DNA from: Cymbomonas tetramitiformis
Lineage: Eukaryota; Chlorophyta; Pyramimonadophyceae; Pyramimonadales; Pyramimonadaceae
Reading direction: 5' to 3'
Length of the DNA stretch: 64,000 nt
Assembly (NCBI GenBank): GCA_001247695.2
Contig: LGRX02027067.1
Coordinates: 29,652-93,651, forward strand
The translations under genes were made by a program, and so were the position numbers. Under the pieces are notes generated by a model. That model worked only from the letters and a program-made list of their open reading frames with translations, was not told the DNA's origin and searched no databases. Positions 45,175 through 55,930 of this stretch are shown in pieces. Within the stretch, counting starts at the first letter, position 1; every line of letters starts with the position of its first letter.

Positions 45175-47264
45175 GGCAGTTGGCTGTCGACGAGAGCGTC
45201 GCTCAGCAGGTAGCCGCTGAGGAGCGGCGAGCGGCAGCTGAGGCCCAGCTGGAGGAGAGGCTGCAGGCGGTCATAGAGTCACAAGTCCAAAGGCTCGCCC
45301 TGGTTCAGGCCTCGCCCCCAGGGCCCGTGGAGTCAGACGCTCGGGGGCCCTCAGCGGCAGCGTCGAGTCCGGTTCAGGAGACGCCCATCTCCCGAGAGGG
45401 ACATGAGCTGGTAGAGCCGACTTCCGTCGTCACCTGTGACGTCGAGAACCGGGGCGTTCAAAGCCCTCCGGAGGAGTCGCGCGCGGGCGTGACATCGCTT
45501 CCGCCGCACTCATGGGACTTTGTTTCCCTTCCTATACAAGTCTGCGACGCCCTCCGGAAACACGTGGTCGGGTATGCCAACCCGGGGATCGAAGCCCAGC
45601 GCCTGTTTTACGACGCCGCTCGTAGGTATCGCTCCCTGGGTCAGGTCGCCGGGTGCTTGCACCCTACCAGCCAGATCAGGCAATGCCTGAAGGCAAGAAT
45701 CTCGGACGAGGACAGGGTCCTCGGGGCCCAGGTGATTCACAGTCTCACGACGGCCTTGGCGTCCGTCGCAGAGAGCTGCGCTCGCTGTGGGTGCGGGCAC
45801 GAGGAGAGCCCGGTGCGTATGTGGGCGTGTCAGGCAAGCGCTAAGAAAGGTGTGGTAGCGTTCCTGAAAAAGGTGTACCTGCCGGTGTGTGGGTTTTGCG
45901 CCGCGGACGTGTGGCCCGGTGCTTTCGACCACTTTCCGGCTGTGATGCCACCTCCGCTTCCTACGGCGGCAGACACACCGGGAGACGGGGGGGGGATGGT
46001 CCCTCAACTGGAGCACTCGGAGCCAAACGAGCTTTCGGAGATGCCCGGTGCCGGCGGTCATGGTGGTCCTGGTGGCTCGGGGAGCGGTGCCCCTGGAGGG
46101 CCGGGAGGCCCGGGGAGTCCGGGCGAGGACCCTGGCGGCGATGGCGAGGACGGGGATGGTGACAGCCAGTTCACCTTCTCGTCTTCCTCTCGTTACAGGG
46201 AGCCCCGAAGCCATTACAGTCGTAAGGACGAGCAGCACGCTCTCAAGGAGGCCCTCAGAGCCATGGAGAAGGCAGTGGACAAATACCACACGGAGGTGGA
46301 GGGGTCGTCCCACGTCTTTGGTCGGCTCCTCCGATTTGTTCGGCAGGTCAAGGAGGTTCGGGAACTGGAGCCGGTGCGCTACGCCATGGAGATGGCGCGT
46401 CTGGGACCACTAGAGAGCGGGGGTGAGGAGAAGGTGTTGTCGGACCACTCCCTGCTGTCAGAGGTGGCCAGACACTGCTTCGGCAAACTCAGCTCCGAGT
46501 ACCGCGAGCTTTCTTCGGTGTTGACGGAGGCTCGGGAAGGTAAGAACCTCACCTTGGACGTCATAGTGGTTCCCTTGGCGCAACTGGTGATGCCCGACAA
46601 GGGGGAAATGGCGTCGATCGGTCCGTTCCTGCGTCGTGTGCGTCAAAGTCAGGACAGACAGACTCGCACGGTCCGCGAGTTCTGGGACGGGGTGCACCTT
46701 GCTCACGACATCGTGAGCATGCTGGCTGCCCACGAGCTCACCTCTCCGGTGCCGGAAGAGGAGCTGCTGGAGATATTCCTTACGGGCTTGATACCGGAGA
46801 TAAGGAGGAAGGTCTTCCTTATAGCCGAGAGGAAAGGCGCTTCGGTCCTGACTCTGAGCCGGACGGCCAGTAAAGGCCGCCACGAACTCCTGACTTGGGC
46901 CATAGAGGCCGAGCGGGAGTTGCGGCAGAGCCAGGATAAGACGAGCCGCTCGGTCCAGCTGCTGGCCCACGTAGATGTCACGGAGGAGCTGCTAGCCATG
47001 GCGACATCCGCTGGCGCTCCGACACCCACAGGGCAACGACTCGGCTCCCCAGAGTACGAGGGCTGCCGTCTGTGCAAAAGCATGGACCATTATGCCCGCG
47101 ACTGTCCGCAGGCGAGCCAGCGCCCGAAGGAGTGGGCCAAGTGCCTCCTGGAGGACACCCTGGCGTTAATAGGGGACGAGTCGGTGGAGGAAGCTTTGGC
47201 TGCCATCGGTTTGGATTTTGTCCAGGAGGACGCTCCCCAGCCCGGGGCGTCCTCCCCGCAGTAA
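45175..47264 (+). CDS. Gag capsid and zinc-knuckle region
   Basis: Continues the coiled coil (E-E-R-R-A-A-A-E-A-Q-L), followed by a C-x2-C segment (about 45780-45790), an acidic Gly-rich linker (46030-46160), a helical capsid-like domain (46230-46980), and near the end C-R-L-C-K-S-M-D-H-Y-A-R-D-C (about 47062-47103), a CX2CX4HX4C nucleocapsid knuckle. It has no ATG at its start, so it depends on the upstream frame. It ends at 47264, and pol follows in another frame. Confidence 0.75.
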
Positions 47265-47266
47265 AG

Positions 47267-50200
47267 GGCGCGGGCCCCGTCACTGCGGGGTCAGGGGGAC
47301 AAAAGGGCCCCGCGCCGGCGTCCACAGCGATGCAGGTGCTGCATGATAGGTGGAGAAGGTGTGGGAGACACCTTAGTGGCAGCGCCAGGCGCCACCTCAA
47401 GAGCCGGAGTCGAGTCGAGAGGTATGAGCAGGAAGGTTTAGACATGCTAGCCGCCACCCGCACGGAAAGCCCAGAGCCTCCTGAGCGGGAACAGGTCGAG
47501 CAGCGCGTCCAAAAAGAGCAGGCAAACTTCTGGAAGTCCGCCAGAACCCCAGCAACCGCCTCAGTTCCGCGTCCCGAGGAGCCGTGGGAGCTGCTCTGTT
47601 GGATCACCGGTGCGGACACCCGGGGTAAAAACCGGTCGAGCCACACAGTTGAGCCACGGGCAGTCTACCAACAGCACCTGGAGAACCAGGGGTCGGATGT
47701 TGCGAGAGTTCGCGGGCACTGGAAGTTCAGAGCTCCGCGTTTACCCCCCAGAGTTAGGAAAGCCTTTCAGGCCCAGCAGCCAAGTGCTCGCCTGCGTTCC
47801 GCCATCAGGGCGCTAGAAAGGTATCTAAAGCTGGAAGAGTCAGAGGTCCGGTCGGTCAAGTCCCTTGCGCTTTGGAGGGCAGGGCAAAGGCGGATGCGCC
47901 AGAAGCTTGGACCCACAACTAGTAAGCCCCAGTTGAATCGAGAAGAGTTAGATAAGCGCTTGAAGCGGCTCGTCAGGGTGCGCGAGTTCAATCGCCGACG
48001 CAAAGCCATCTTGGATCAGGAGTTCGGACGGTTTGTTCGCGTTGCCAAACCCAAGCCTGCCGAAGGAGAAGAACTCTCACCACCAGAGAGAACTTCAAAG
48101 CCCAGTCGGCCGTGGTTGACCCGAAGCAGGGCTCGCCAGGCTTTGGGCCCGAAACGCAGGCCATGGCTGACTCCTGAAGACAAGGCGCTTCGAACCTCTC
48201 GATTGCAGCGCAGGTACGAGTTAGAGGGTAGGGACCCGGCTTCTACCTCAGCAGAACGCCATGCGGACTTCCACGCCTTCGTAAAGGAGGAGTTGGAAAG
48301 GGAGAATAGGGAACTTCAGCAAGACAATGAGCTGATGCACCGGGACGAGCAAGTCAGAAAGCACATAGCGGCTAAACTGGCTGCAGCGTCAGTCCAAGTC
48401 GCAGTGTCCCCCCCAGACTTCCCAGAGCGCAGCGCAGTTCAGAAAGCAGTCGCCATCGGCCTGCTGGCAGACGCGTGTACTTACTGCCTCCCGGACTGTG
48501 ACTCCGACGCAGAAACGTCAGTCACCCGCCTGGACTGCATAATGCAGGACGGCGATATCAGTCCGAGCTGGTGTGAGTCCCTGGCAGCGGTGTCCTCGAT
48601 GGGAGCGCGCCCGAGGAGTTTCGACAGGCACAGTCGCACACCGACGTTGTTGCTGTTTTGGGCCTGGATTGCGGGCGTCAGAGGCAAGGTGTTAGTGGAT
48701 TCGGGAGCATCCACCAATATCATCGCAAAGAGTACACTGCAGAGGCTCTCCGGCGTCAAGCCGGTGCGCCACGAGCAAGCCATGCGGGTTCGAGTGGCTG
48801 ACGGCACCACATATGATGCTAACTCCTGCATCAGGCCCAAGCTCCTTGCTGAGACGTCGAAGGGGTCTTACGGCCAGCAGGTTGAGCTTCGGGTAATGCC
48901 ACTCGACCTCAAAGTGGATGTCATCCTGGGGGGTCCTTGGCTGGCGAACCTTTCCCCGGTTACGCTGGATTATAAGAACTGGGGTTCGGTCCGGTTCACC
49001 AAGGGCAGAGAAGAGGTCGTCATCACCGGCTGTTCGCCGGGATCACCGGACCCCAGTCGGTCCAAGGACACGGCAATGGCACTGGTACAGGGAGTCCTTT
49101 TGAGCCAACGTCGGGCTCGCCGGGACCTGCGGACCCTCCGAAACAGAGAAGAGCAGGCTTTCGTCGTCTACCTCGGCCCCGATGGGGCTTTTGGCGCGTT
49201 GGCCTGCAACAAGGGGGGGGGAGACTCCGACGAAGATTCCCCCAACGATGTTGTAGCAGGCCTGGCGTCAGAACCCTCCTCCGGGTCCGAGGATGGTGAA
49301 GTCAGCGTGCGTCCCAGCGCAGCGGTGCCGGACGGAGCTGAGGAGTCTGAGGGGCCGGGAGGGTTGGTCTCGGACAGCTCCGAGTCCGGCTACAGTGACG
49401 TGGAAGGAGCATGTCATTTGCAGAGAGTAGGGGCGGTGGTCGAGGATATTAGGCCACAGGGATTTGCGAGCACGGTCGACGAGGCCGGGGATCACCCTGA
49501 CCCTCTCAGCTTTTTCGCTAGCAAACAGGAGGCGAGCGGAGCATTTGCGTTGCTTCCGCCAGCGGTGCGTAGGCAGGCGATAGAGGATCACGCGGCCGGG
49601 AAGCCACCCACCTGGCACGCGCAGGCAGCCGCGGCGCTCCAGCAGGGCCGGGGTCTGGTCGCGGAGCGACGACCCCGAGCACGGCGTAAGCAAGTGCGTT
49701 GGCGTGACCAGGTCGCAGCAGTCGGTCAGCCTGGTGCTGAAAGCGGCCCCTCCACCGAGCAGCCGCCGGGACCAAAAGTCCCCACCGTCCCGAGCCCTCA
49801 GAGTCAGAAGTCGCGAGCCTCGGCACCAGTCGTGCCGCCAGACACTACCCCGCCGCCAGCTCTGCAGACCACAGACCCGCCGGTACCGGCCGTCCCGCCA
49901 AGCACTACCTCGCCGCCAGCCCCACAGACTGCTCAGGCCTCCCCGGAACCGCCGGAGGACGAGATAGACGAGGCGGTGTCGCCGGAAATCTGGCAGCAGC
50001 TTAGGGACCTGGAAAAGGAGTTCGCAGATGTCATTTGCACAGAGCTGCCGGAATCAGTCCAGTCAAGGGAATTCAAGTCCGGCGTCGGGCTCAGGCCAGA
50101 TTGGAATGGGAACGCCTTGCACCGGCGAGGGTACAAGCTGTCGCAGGAGGAGTTGCGGCAACTCCGGCAACAGCTAGATGAGCTCTTAGCCAAAGGGTAC

Positions 50201-53200
50201 ATACGACCCTCGGCCTCTCCGTGGGGCTGCCCTGTGCTGATGGTCCCCAAGCCGAGTAATCCCAAGGAGTTGCGTCTAGTCATTGACTACAGACAGATCA
50301 ATGAGATCACAGTCAAGGACAAGTACCCCCTCCCGGATGTCCAGAGTCTCCTAGATGATCTACAAGGGGCTACCGTCTTCTCTACGATGGATGCCCTTTG
50401 GGGATTTTGGCAGGTCCCTATGAAAGCAGAGGACGTGGAGAAAACCGCAATGACTACGCACTTTGGAGCGTACGAGTGGTTGGTCATGCCTATGGGATTG
50501 TCAAACTCCCCAAGTACCTGGCAAAGGATGATGCAACAGTACCTCGGGCACCTACCCTTTTGCAGAGTATTTGTAGATGACATCATGATTTTCTCGGCTG
50601 AGGTTCCGGGTAAGAGCGCCCATGAGGTACACCTCGACCACCTCCGCCAGGTCCTGGAGGCATGCCGAAAGAATTCAGTCTACCTCAAAAAGTCGAAAGT
50701 CAAATTGTGCAAGCGATCAGTCCGGTTCCTAGGGCATGTGGTGGATCGGGATGGATGTCGTCCACAGCAGGATAAGGTTGCGTCGGTGCGCGATTGGCCA
50801 GACCTAGAAACTGTCACACACGTGCGACAGTTTCTGGGCATGTGTGGCTTCTACCGGAGGTACATCCAGAACTTCGCAGATATCGCGTACCCGTTGACCC
50901 GCCTCACCAAATCCGGCGTGGACTGGACCTGGGGCGAGAATGAAAAGGCAGCATTTAAACAGCTGAAAACTGCCTTGATCTCCTCCCCAGCCTTGGCCCT
51001 ACCCGATCAAAAGGGTGCAGCAGACGGCTCCAGACCCTTTTTTGTGCAGACAGATGCCAGTGGAGTAGCACTAGGGGGTGTACTCATGCAGGATCAGGGA
51101 CGAGGCTTACAGCCCTTGGCCTTTGAAAGCCGGCAGTTCTCCAGCGCTGAGCAGAACTATCACGCTGGGGAACGGGAGCTTTGTGCCATCCATCACTGCA
51201 CCACGGTCACCTGGAGACATTATCTGATTTTCACATCATTTAAGCTCATGGGAGACCATAAACCCCTTCAGTGGCTCTTCGCCCCGGCTAGGGAGCTCAG
51301 CCGACGTCAGGCTCGCTGGTACGAGGACCTGGTAGAGGTAGGAGTCCATCAGATGGAGCACGTGCCAGGGCGCTGTTTAGTAGTACAAGACGCGCAGTCC
51401 CGGCGACCAGACTATCAGGAAATGTCAGCCAGAGAAGGGTTGAAGGAAAAAGGGATTGTGGATCGCGCCACGGATGGGCCCAGAGACTCCGCACCGGCAG
51501 GCAAGGGGTCCGAAGAGGACGAGGATCCTACCTCTGGCCTCGGGGCAGTGGATTGCACCACCGATGGATCTGATGGACCCGAGTACTCTGAGCCGAAAGG
51601 CAAGAGATGCGAAGGGGACGAGGATCCCACATCTGTCTTAGGCGCCACCTTCGAGTATAGTGATTCCGAGGACGAGTCCTTCCCTCCCACCAGTCCGGCA
51701 CCGGTCATTGGTGAGCTCACCCATCTGAATGGGCTCACGTGGGTAGAGTCGCCGGCCCTTTGGTTGGACGCAGCTGCCACCCTAGCAGTAGGCGAGAAAT
51801 CCTTGAGGGATGCCGAATCGCTAGCAGTCATGACCAGAGCAGACCGAGCTAGGGAACAGGCCACAGCAGAAGTCCAGAGTCACCCGAAGTTCCCCCACCC
51901 TGAGGCCCAGAGTCATCCAAAAGCAGCCGGAAAGGAACCTGAGCCCGTTAAGCCCCCAGAAAGTAGCTCCCACTACGACCAGGTCGTAGATCGCCAGGAC
52001 TGGAAGCTGATCAGGGAGCGCTTTGAGGAGATAGCAGCCCAGTACGGGGTGTTTGACGTTGACGCGTGTTGCGACTCCATGGGCGTTAACCGGCAGGTTG
52101 ACACCTATTGGACCGATTGCTTGAAGGAAAAGTGGCGCGGGAAACACGTTTGGTGCAACCCCCCTTACACGAAGGATTCCGACTTGATAGAAAGAATTCT
52201 TCGGCATTTCCTTGCTGAGTGGCGCGCCGATCCGGAAAACACCTCGGCGATGTTCCTTCTGCCAGACTATGACGCCCCCTGGAGACGGTTGATTCACCCC
52301 AAGTATGGGCTTCATCCGGTCAAGGTCTTTGACACGAAGGACGAAAAAGGGCGTCCCAACCACCTCTTCGAGTCCCCTGATGGAGGTCGACCCCCGCTGC
52401 GCTGGCCGGTCCTTCTGGTGTGGGCCCCAGCAGCCAGCAGGGCAAAGCCCCGAGCGCCGCCTGCGCGAAAGGACAATGAGGCAGAATCCGACGAACCTTT
52501 AGTCACTACAGGGGTTGCAGCAAGGGCCAGGGCGGCATCAGGCCCACTGAAGGCTGATGAGTTCGTCCGCGCCTTGCAAGCGGAATACGAACGCAGCCAG
52601 TACCTCGGCTCGTTGAAGGAGGAACTGATCGCAGCCCCACATCAGAGGACAGACACATTTCGCATGGTAGACGACATGATATGGCGAGTGGCAGAAGGGC
52701 GGTATCAGCTAGTGCTAGCTCAGGATTCCCCCCACAGAGAGCTGGTGATGCGCGAAGCACACGAGTCCCCAGCAGCAGGGCACACAGGAAGGGATAAGAC
52801 ACTGGACAGAGTATCCCGTCGCTTTTGGTGGCCACGCATGAGCAAGGATGTCACCGACTGGTGCAAATCCTTCGTTGTGTGCCAACAGACCCGGCCACGC
52901 AACGGGTATCCAGACGGTCAGCTTAACCCCCTGCAAGTCCCAGTAAGACTGTGGCAAGTGGTTAGTATCGACTTCGTCACTGGGCTGCCCCGCACAGAGC
53001 GAGGGTACGACGCGTTTGCTACCTTCACGGACAAGTTGTCCAAGATGGTGCACGTAGTTCCCATGCTTTACGCTGACAGCTCAGCTGCACAGATCGCGCG
53101 CATGTATTTCGACCAAGTGTGGCGTTTGCACGGCGCTCCCATGAAGATCGTCTGTGATCGGGACTCCCGCTTCAGGGATGAGATGCATCTCGAGCTACAT

Positions 53201-53584
53201 CGGTTGATGGGAGTCCAGGTTGCCTCTACCACGCCGTACCACCCTCAAGGTGATGGGCAGGCAGAGCACACAAACCACACGGTCGAACGCATGTTGCGCG
53301 CGTACGTCGACGCCAACCAGCACGATTGGGATTTATGGTGTACCCCGGTCGAGTACGCCATTAATGACTCTCGTTCCGCCGTCACGGGATTCACCCCTTT
53401 TGAACTGACGTATGGTCACGCTCCGGCCTCTCAGCTGGATTTCTTCGTGGAGGCAGCACTTGCATCACGGAGAGGCCGAGCTAAGGGGGGGAGGGGCGCA
53501 GCAGTAAAAAAGGGTACAGCCCACGAGACAGCCCGCCAGTTTGTTCGCGCCAGTTGCAGCTCGCTAGGGAGAAGCTGCTCTTAG
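47267..53584 (+). CDS. pol: Pol: protease, reverse transcriptase, RNase H, adenine-methyltransferase domain, integrase
   Basis: A retropepsin D-S-G-A-S lies at about 48698 with L-G-G-P-W at about 48928. Reverse transcriptase spans about 50160-50760, with F-V-D-D (about 50570) as the catalytic motif and L-R-L-V-I-D-Y. RNase H follows (about 51040-51420; Q-T-D-A-S-G, E-R-E-L, D-H-K-P-L). A spacer then contains the methyltransferase domain (see separate entry). Integrase has the H2C2 finger (52751-52890) and DDE residues S-I-D-F (about 52970), C-D-R-D (about 53154) and G-Q-A-E (about 53255). Its frame ends at 53584 inside the integrase C-terminus, where a one-base shift leads into the next frame. 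Pol and Gag are in different frames, and the shift at 47264 may be programmed. Confidence 0.88.
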   Translation, partial: GAGPVTAGSGGQKGPAPASTAMQVLHDRWRRCGRHLSGSARRHLKSRSRVERYEQEGLDMLAATRTESPEPPEREQVEQRVQKEQANFWKSARTPATASVPRPEEPWELLCWITGADTRGKNRSSHTVEPRAVYQQHLENQGSDVARVRGHWKFRAPRLPPRVRKAFQAQQPSARLRSAIRALERYLKLEESEVRSVKSLALWRAGQRRMRQKLGPTTSKPQLNREELDKRLKRLVRVREFNRRRKAILDQEFGRFVRVAKPKPAEGEELSPPERTSKPSRPWLTRSRARQALGPKRRPWLTPEDKALRTSRLQRRYELEGRDPASTSAERHADFHAFVKEELERENRELQQDNELMHRDEQVRKHIAAKLAAASVQVAVSPPDFPERSAVQKAVAIGLLADACTYCLPDCDSDAETSVTRLDCIMQDGDISPSWCESLAAVSSMGARPRSFDRHSRTPTLLLFWAWIAGVRGKVLVDSGASTNIIAKSTLQRLSGVKPVRHEQAMRVRVADGTTYDANSCIRPKLLAETSKGSYGQQVELRVMPLDLKVDVILGGPWLANLSPVTLDYKNWGSVRFTKGREEVVITGCSPGSPDPSRSKDTAMALVQGVLLSQRRARRDLRTLRNREEQAFVVYLGPDGAFGALACNKGGGDSDEDSPNDVVAGLASEPSSGSEDGEVSVRPSAAVPDGAEESEGPGGLVSDSSESGYSDVEGACHLQRVGAVVEDIRPQGFASTVDEAGDHPDPLSFFASKQEASGAFALLPPAVRRQAIEDHAAGKPPTWHAQAAAALQQGRGLVAERRPRARRKQVRWRDQVAAVGQPGAESGPSTEQPPGPKVPTVPSPQSQKSRASAPVVPPDTTPPPALQTTDPPVPAVPPSTTSPPAPQTAQASPEPPEDEIDEAVSPEIWQQLRDLEKEFADVICTELPESVQSREFKSGVGLRPDWNGNALHRRGYKLSQEELRQLRQQLDELLAKGYIRPSASPWGCPVLMVPKPSNPKELRLVIDYRQINEITVKDKYPLPDVQSLLDDLQGATVFSTMDALWGFWQVPMKAEDVEKTAMTTHFGAYEWLVMPMGLSNSPSTWQRMMQQYLGHLPFCRVFVDDIMIFSAEVPGKSAHEVHLDHLRQVLEACRKNSVYLKKSKVKLCKRSVRFLGHVVDRDGCRPQQDKVASVRDWPDLETVTHVRQFLGMCGFYRRYIQNFADIAYPLTRLTKSGVDWTWGENEKAAFKQLKTALISSPALALPDQKGAADGSRPFFVQTDASGVALGGVLMQDQGRGLQPLAFESRQFSSAEQNYHAGERELCAIHHCTTVTWRHYLIFTSFKLMGDHKPLQWLFAPARELSRRQARWYEDLVEVGVHQMEHVPGRCLVVQDAQSRRPDYQEMSAREGLKEKGIVDRATDGPRDSAPAGKGSEEDEDPTSGLGAVDCTTDGSDGPEYSEPKGKRCEGDEDPTSVLGATFEYSDSEDESFPPTSPAPVIGELTHLNGLTWVESPALWLDAAATLAVGEKSLRDAESLAVMTRADRAREQATAEVQSHPKFPHPEAQSHPKAAGKEPEPVKPPESSSHYDQVVDRQDWKLIRERFEEIAAQYGVFDVDACCDSMGVNRQVDTYWTDCLKEKWRGKHVWCNPPYTKDSDLIERILRHFLAEWRADPENTSAMFLLPDYDAPWRRLIHPKYGLHPVKVFDTKDEKGRPNHLFESPDGGRPPLRWPVLLVWAPAASRAKPRAPPARKDNEAESDEPLVTTGVAARARAASGPLKADEFVRALQAEYERSQYLGSLKEELIAAPHQRTDTFRMVDDMIWRVAEGRYQLVLAQDSPHRELVMREAHESPAAGHTGRDKTLDRVSRRFWWPRMSKDVTDWCKSFVVCQQTRPRNGYPDGQLNPLQVPVRLWQVVSIDFVTGLPRTERGYDAFATFTDKLSKMVHVVPMLYADSSAAQIARMYFDQVWRLHGAPMKIVCDRDSRFRDEMHLELHRLMGVQVASTTPYHPQGDGQAEHTNHTVERMLRAYVDANQHDWDLWCTPVEYAINDSRSAVTGFTPFELTYGHAPASQLDFFVEAALASRRGRAKGGRGAAVKKGTAHETARQFVRASCSSLGRSCS
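51964..52440 (+). other. Phage-Dam-like N6-adenine methyltransferase domain within Pol
   Basis: Between RNase H and the integrase finger is a compact domain: F-D-V-D-A-C-C-D-S-M (about 52055), then Y-W-T-D and L-K-E-K-W, then V-W-C-N-P-P-Y (Asn-Pro-Pro-Tyr at 52157-52168), and later F-L-L-P (about 52255). This series of D-x-D-A ... W ... (v)NPPY ... LLP is that of the phage Dam family (PF05869-type). NPPY is the catalytic motif of adenine-N6 methylation. No such domain is usual in Gypsy Pol. The motif is intact. Confidence 0.72.
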
Positions 53585-55209
53585 CTCAGCAGCAACAGAT
53601 CGCCCAGTACGACGCGCGTCACAGGTCCAGGAGTTACGCAGTAGGCGATGAGGTTTGGGTGGATGCCACGCACCTCACCCAGCCGGGCGACCGCGGGTTG
53701 CACAAGAAATTGCTTAAGAAGCGCCTTGGGCCCCTTCGGGTGCTGGGAGTCTTTCACAGCGACAGGCAGATGGCCCTTCCCGCGAGCGATAGAGGCGCAC
53801 CGTCGGCCTATAGGTTGCAGACGCCTAAGCAGTGGAAAGTGCACGATGTGTTTACAGTGGACCGGCTTTCGCCAGTAGAGTCGAGCAGCCGCTTCGTTGA
53901 GAGAGCTAAGGAGATTCCCCCTCCTCCGTTGGACGTCAGCGGGCGCAAGGAAACCCACGTCGAGAGGGTGGAGCGTTCGCGCACGCGCCAGCGCCAGGGC
54001 AGGAGGTGGACAGAGTACCTGGTCAAGTGGACAGGAATGCCCCGCAGTGTGAACGAGTGGAAGACCCGAGAGGATCTGGAGTGGGACGGAGCCGGCAGGC
54101 CCGGTGTTCCCAACCGAGCGTTGTTGGAGTTTGAGAGGATCGAGGCTAAGAGAGTGGAGCGAGAGAAGCTTAGGGTCCGTAAGAGACGCGACGAGTCCGC
54201 AGGAGCGGTATGGACCACGCTATCGGAGGAGCTCAAGGTAGACGGCGCAATGCCATGGGTGCCAGAGGAGAGGTTTGATGAGGAAGTAGGAACTTTCGCG
54301 AGAGTATCTGCTCAGAGCACCCTGCCGCCAGTCAACAGAGCCGCAGCACTTGAGAAGGAGCCAGTCGGCCAGTCTAAGATTCTTGTATTGTTTTGTGGGA
54401 CCGGGTCAGTCGAGAGGCAGTTCACTAAGCAATTTCCCAACAGCGAAGTAGTTGCTGTAGACATTCAGCCCAAGTGGGGCCCCACACATTGCGAGGATAT
54501 CATGCGATGGGACTATCGACAGTTCAGACCAGGACACTTCGACGTAGTCTGGGCTAGCCCACCTTGCACAGAGTACAGCCAAGCGAAGACGGTAGGCATC
54601 CGAGATTTGCGTGCTGCGGACAGGCGAGTTCGTAGGACATTGGAGATCATCCGGTACTTGAGGCCCGAAGCATACTTCATTGAGAACCCGAGGGGAAGAG
54701 AGCCCCACGGGTTGCACACGCGTCGCTGCATGAGCAATCTACCAGCTCCGCACCTCGTCACGTACTGCAAATACGGGACCGCATACAGGAAGCCCACGCA
54801 CATCTGGACCAACGTTCCGTTGCGCACACCCTTGCGAGTGTGCGATTCCGATACGCCTTGCGAGTTCTTCCGGCAGCAGAAAGTAGCGCAAGGAGGGCGC
54901 GCGATGAGAGCCGGAGGTGTGTTCGCGAAGGGCATGGGAGCGCGAGAGAATTTGTATGGGATTCCGTCAGCACTGTTAAAACAGCTTTTCCACAACCTGA
55001 CCCTACATGAAGAGGTGCATGCGTTCCTGTCTGAACCGCTTGTCAGGGAGGATCTGAGCGAGAAGAGCGTTTTAGTCCAGTCAGCTGTTGTTGAGAGTGA
55101 CCCGCCCGAGTTTGAGCCGGAACCGATAGCGTTAGCGGGAGTGCGAGCGGAGGTGACGATCATACCTGAGGGCGGATGGGAATCTGACGCGAGTGGTCTT
55201 AGCGATTGA
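53554..55209 (+). CDS. Pol C-terminus: integrase tail, chromodomain and C5-cytosine methyltransferase
   Basis: Overlaps the end of the previous frame by 31 nt and continues the integrase C-terminal region (R-S-Y-A-V-G-D-E-V-W-V, the GPY/F-type module with L-G-P-L-R-V). A chromodomain follows (E-T-H-V-E-R-V ... Y-L-V-K-W-T-G ... N-E-W, about 53948-54090), which in this clade guides integration to marked chromatin. After a charged linker comes a complete small C5-methyltransferase: F-C-G-T-G-S (about 54391), V-D-I-Q, W-A-S-P-P-C-T-E-Y-S (about 54550-54580), I-E-N-P (about 54681), H-I-W-T-N (about 54800). Natural Gypsy Pol stops after the chromodomain; the extra domain is collinear with 22243-22878. 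Confidence 0.82.
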   Translation: MQLAREKLLLAQQQQIAQYDARHRSRSYAVGDEVWVDATHLTQPGDRGLHKKLLKKRLGPLRVLGVFHSDRQMALPASDRGAPSAYRLQTPKQWKVHDVFTVDRLSPVESSSRFVERAKEIPPPPLDVSGRKETHVERVERSRTRQRQGRRWTEYLVKWTGMPRSVNEWKTREDLEWDGAGRPGVPNRALLEFERIEAKRVEREKLRVRKRRDESAGAVWTTLSEELKVDGAMPWVPEERFDEEVGTFARVSAQSTLPPVNRAAALEKEPVGQSKILVLFCGTGSVERQFTKQFPNSEVVAVDIQPKWGPTHCEDIMRWDYRQFRPGHFDVVWASPPCTEYSQAKTVGIRDLRAADRRVRRTLEIIRYLRPEAYFIENPRGREPHGLHTRRCMSNLPAPHLVTYCKYGTAYRKPTHIWTNVPLRTPLRVCDSDTPCEFFRQQKVAQGGRAMRAGGVFAKGMGARENLYGIPSALLKQLFHNLTLHEEVHAFLSEPLVREDLSEKSVLVQSAVVESDPPEFEPEPIALAGVRAEVTIIPEGGWESDASGLSD

Positions 55210-55224
55210 GAGCGTTGGGGAGCG

Positions 55225-55545
55225 TCGGGAAGAGCGGTGGCTCCAGCCTTGGCGAGACCAGGCGGCAGGTGAGAACCTGGGTAATCCATCCGAGAGAGCA
55301 GTGGCTCTAGCCTCGGCACAGCCAGGCAACAGGTGGAAATCTGTATTATCCATTTGAGCAGTGGCTCTAAGCCTTGGTATGACCAAGCGGCAGGTGAGAA
55401 CCTGGGTAATCTATCCAAGCGAGCAGTGGCTCTAGCCTCGGCGCGACCAGGCAACAGGTGGAAATCTGTATAATCCATTTCACGAGAGCATTGGCTCCGG
55501 ACCTGGCACGACCGGGCAGCAGTTGGAGATCTGGGTAAAAGCTCT
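55225..55545. repeat. Alternating 62-bp tandem repeats in the Gypsy 3' UTR
   Basis: Five units of about 62 bp begin AG(C/A)(A/G)(G/T)TGGCTC and alternate between a form with GGTGAGAACCTGGGTAAT and one with GGTGGAAATCTGTAT(A/T)AT, so the higher-order period is about 124 bp. The pattern resumes in fragments to about 55870. 55546-55930 holds no gene. Confidence 0.75.
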
Positions 55546-55930
55546 AGCACTCCGAGGAGGCGGTGAAGGTTTAAAACCTTTCCTCCGGGCCGGCATCCCG
55601 AGAACTGTCAGGTAATTGGCAAACCTATTGTCATCCTCTGTAAGTGTACCGTGTTGGGAGGTTTAAAACCTTGAGCGTGGTAATGGATGTGAGACCTTGA
55701 GCCTTGGGGGAGCCTGGTAGTGCAGATGGCAGACCGGTGAGAGGCCGACCCTTGTGCTTAAGAGGTCGATCTCCTTATTGCGGTGTGTCTTGGGAAGTGT
55801 AATGTCATCCCAGACAACAGGCGGCTGAGACCTGTATAATCATTCAGAGCAACAGTAGAAGATCTGTATAAAACCTTTACTGGTCCGACGTGGTCAGCGT
55901 GGACGTGACCTTCCCTAAGGGGGGGGGAGT

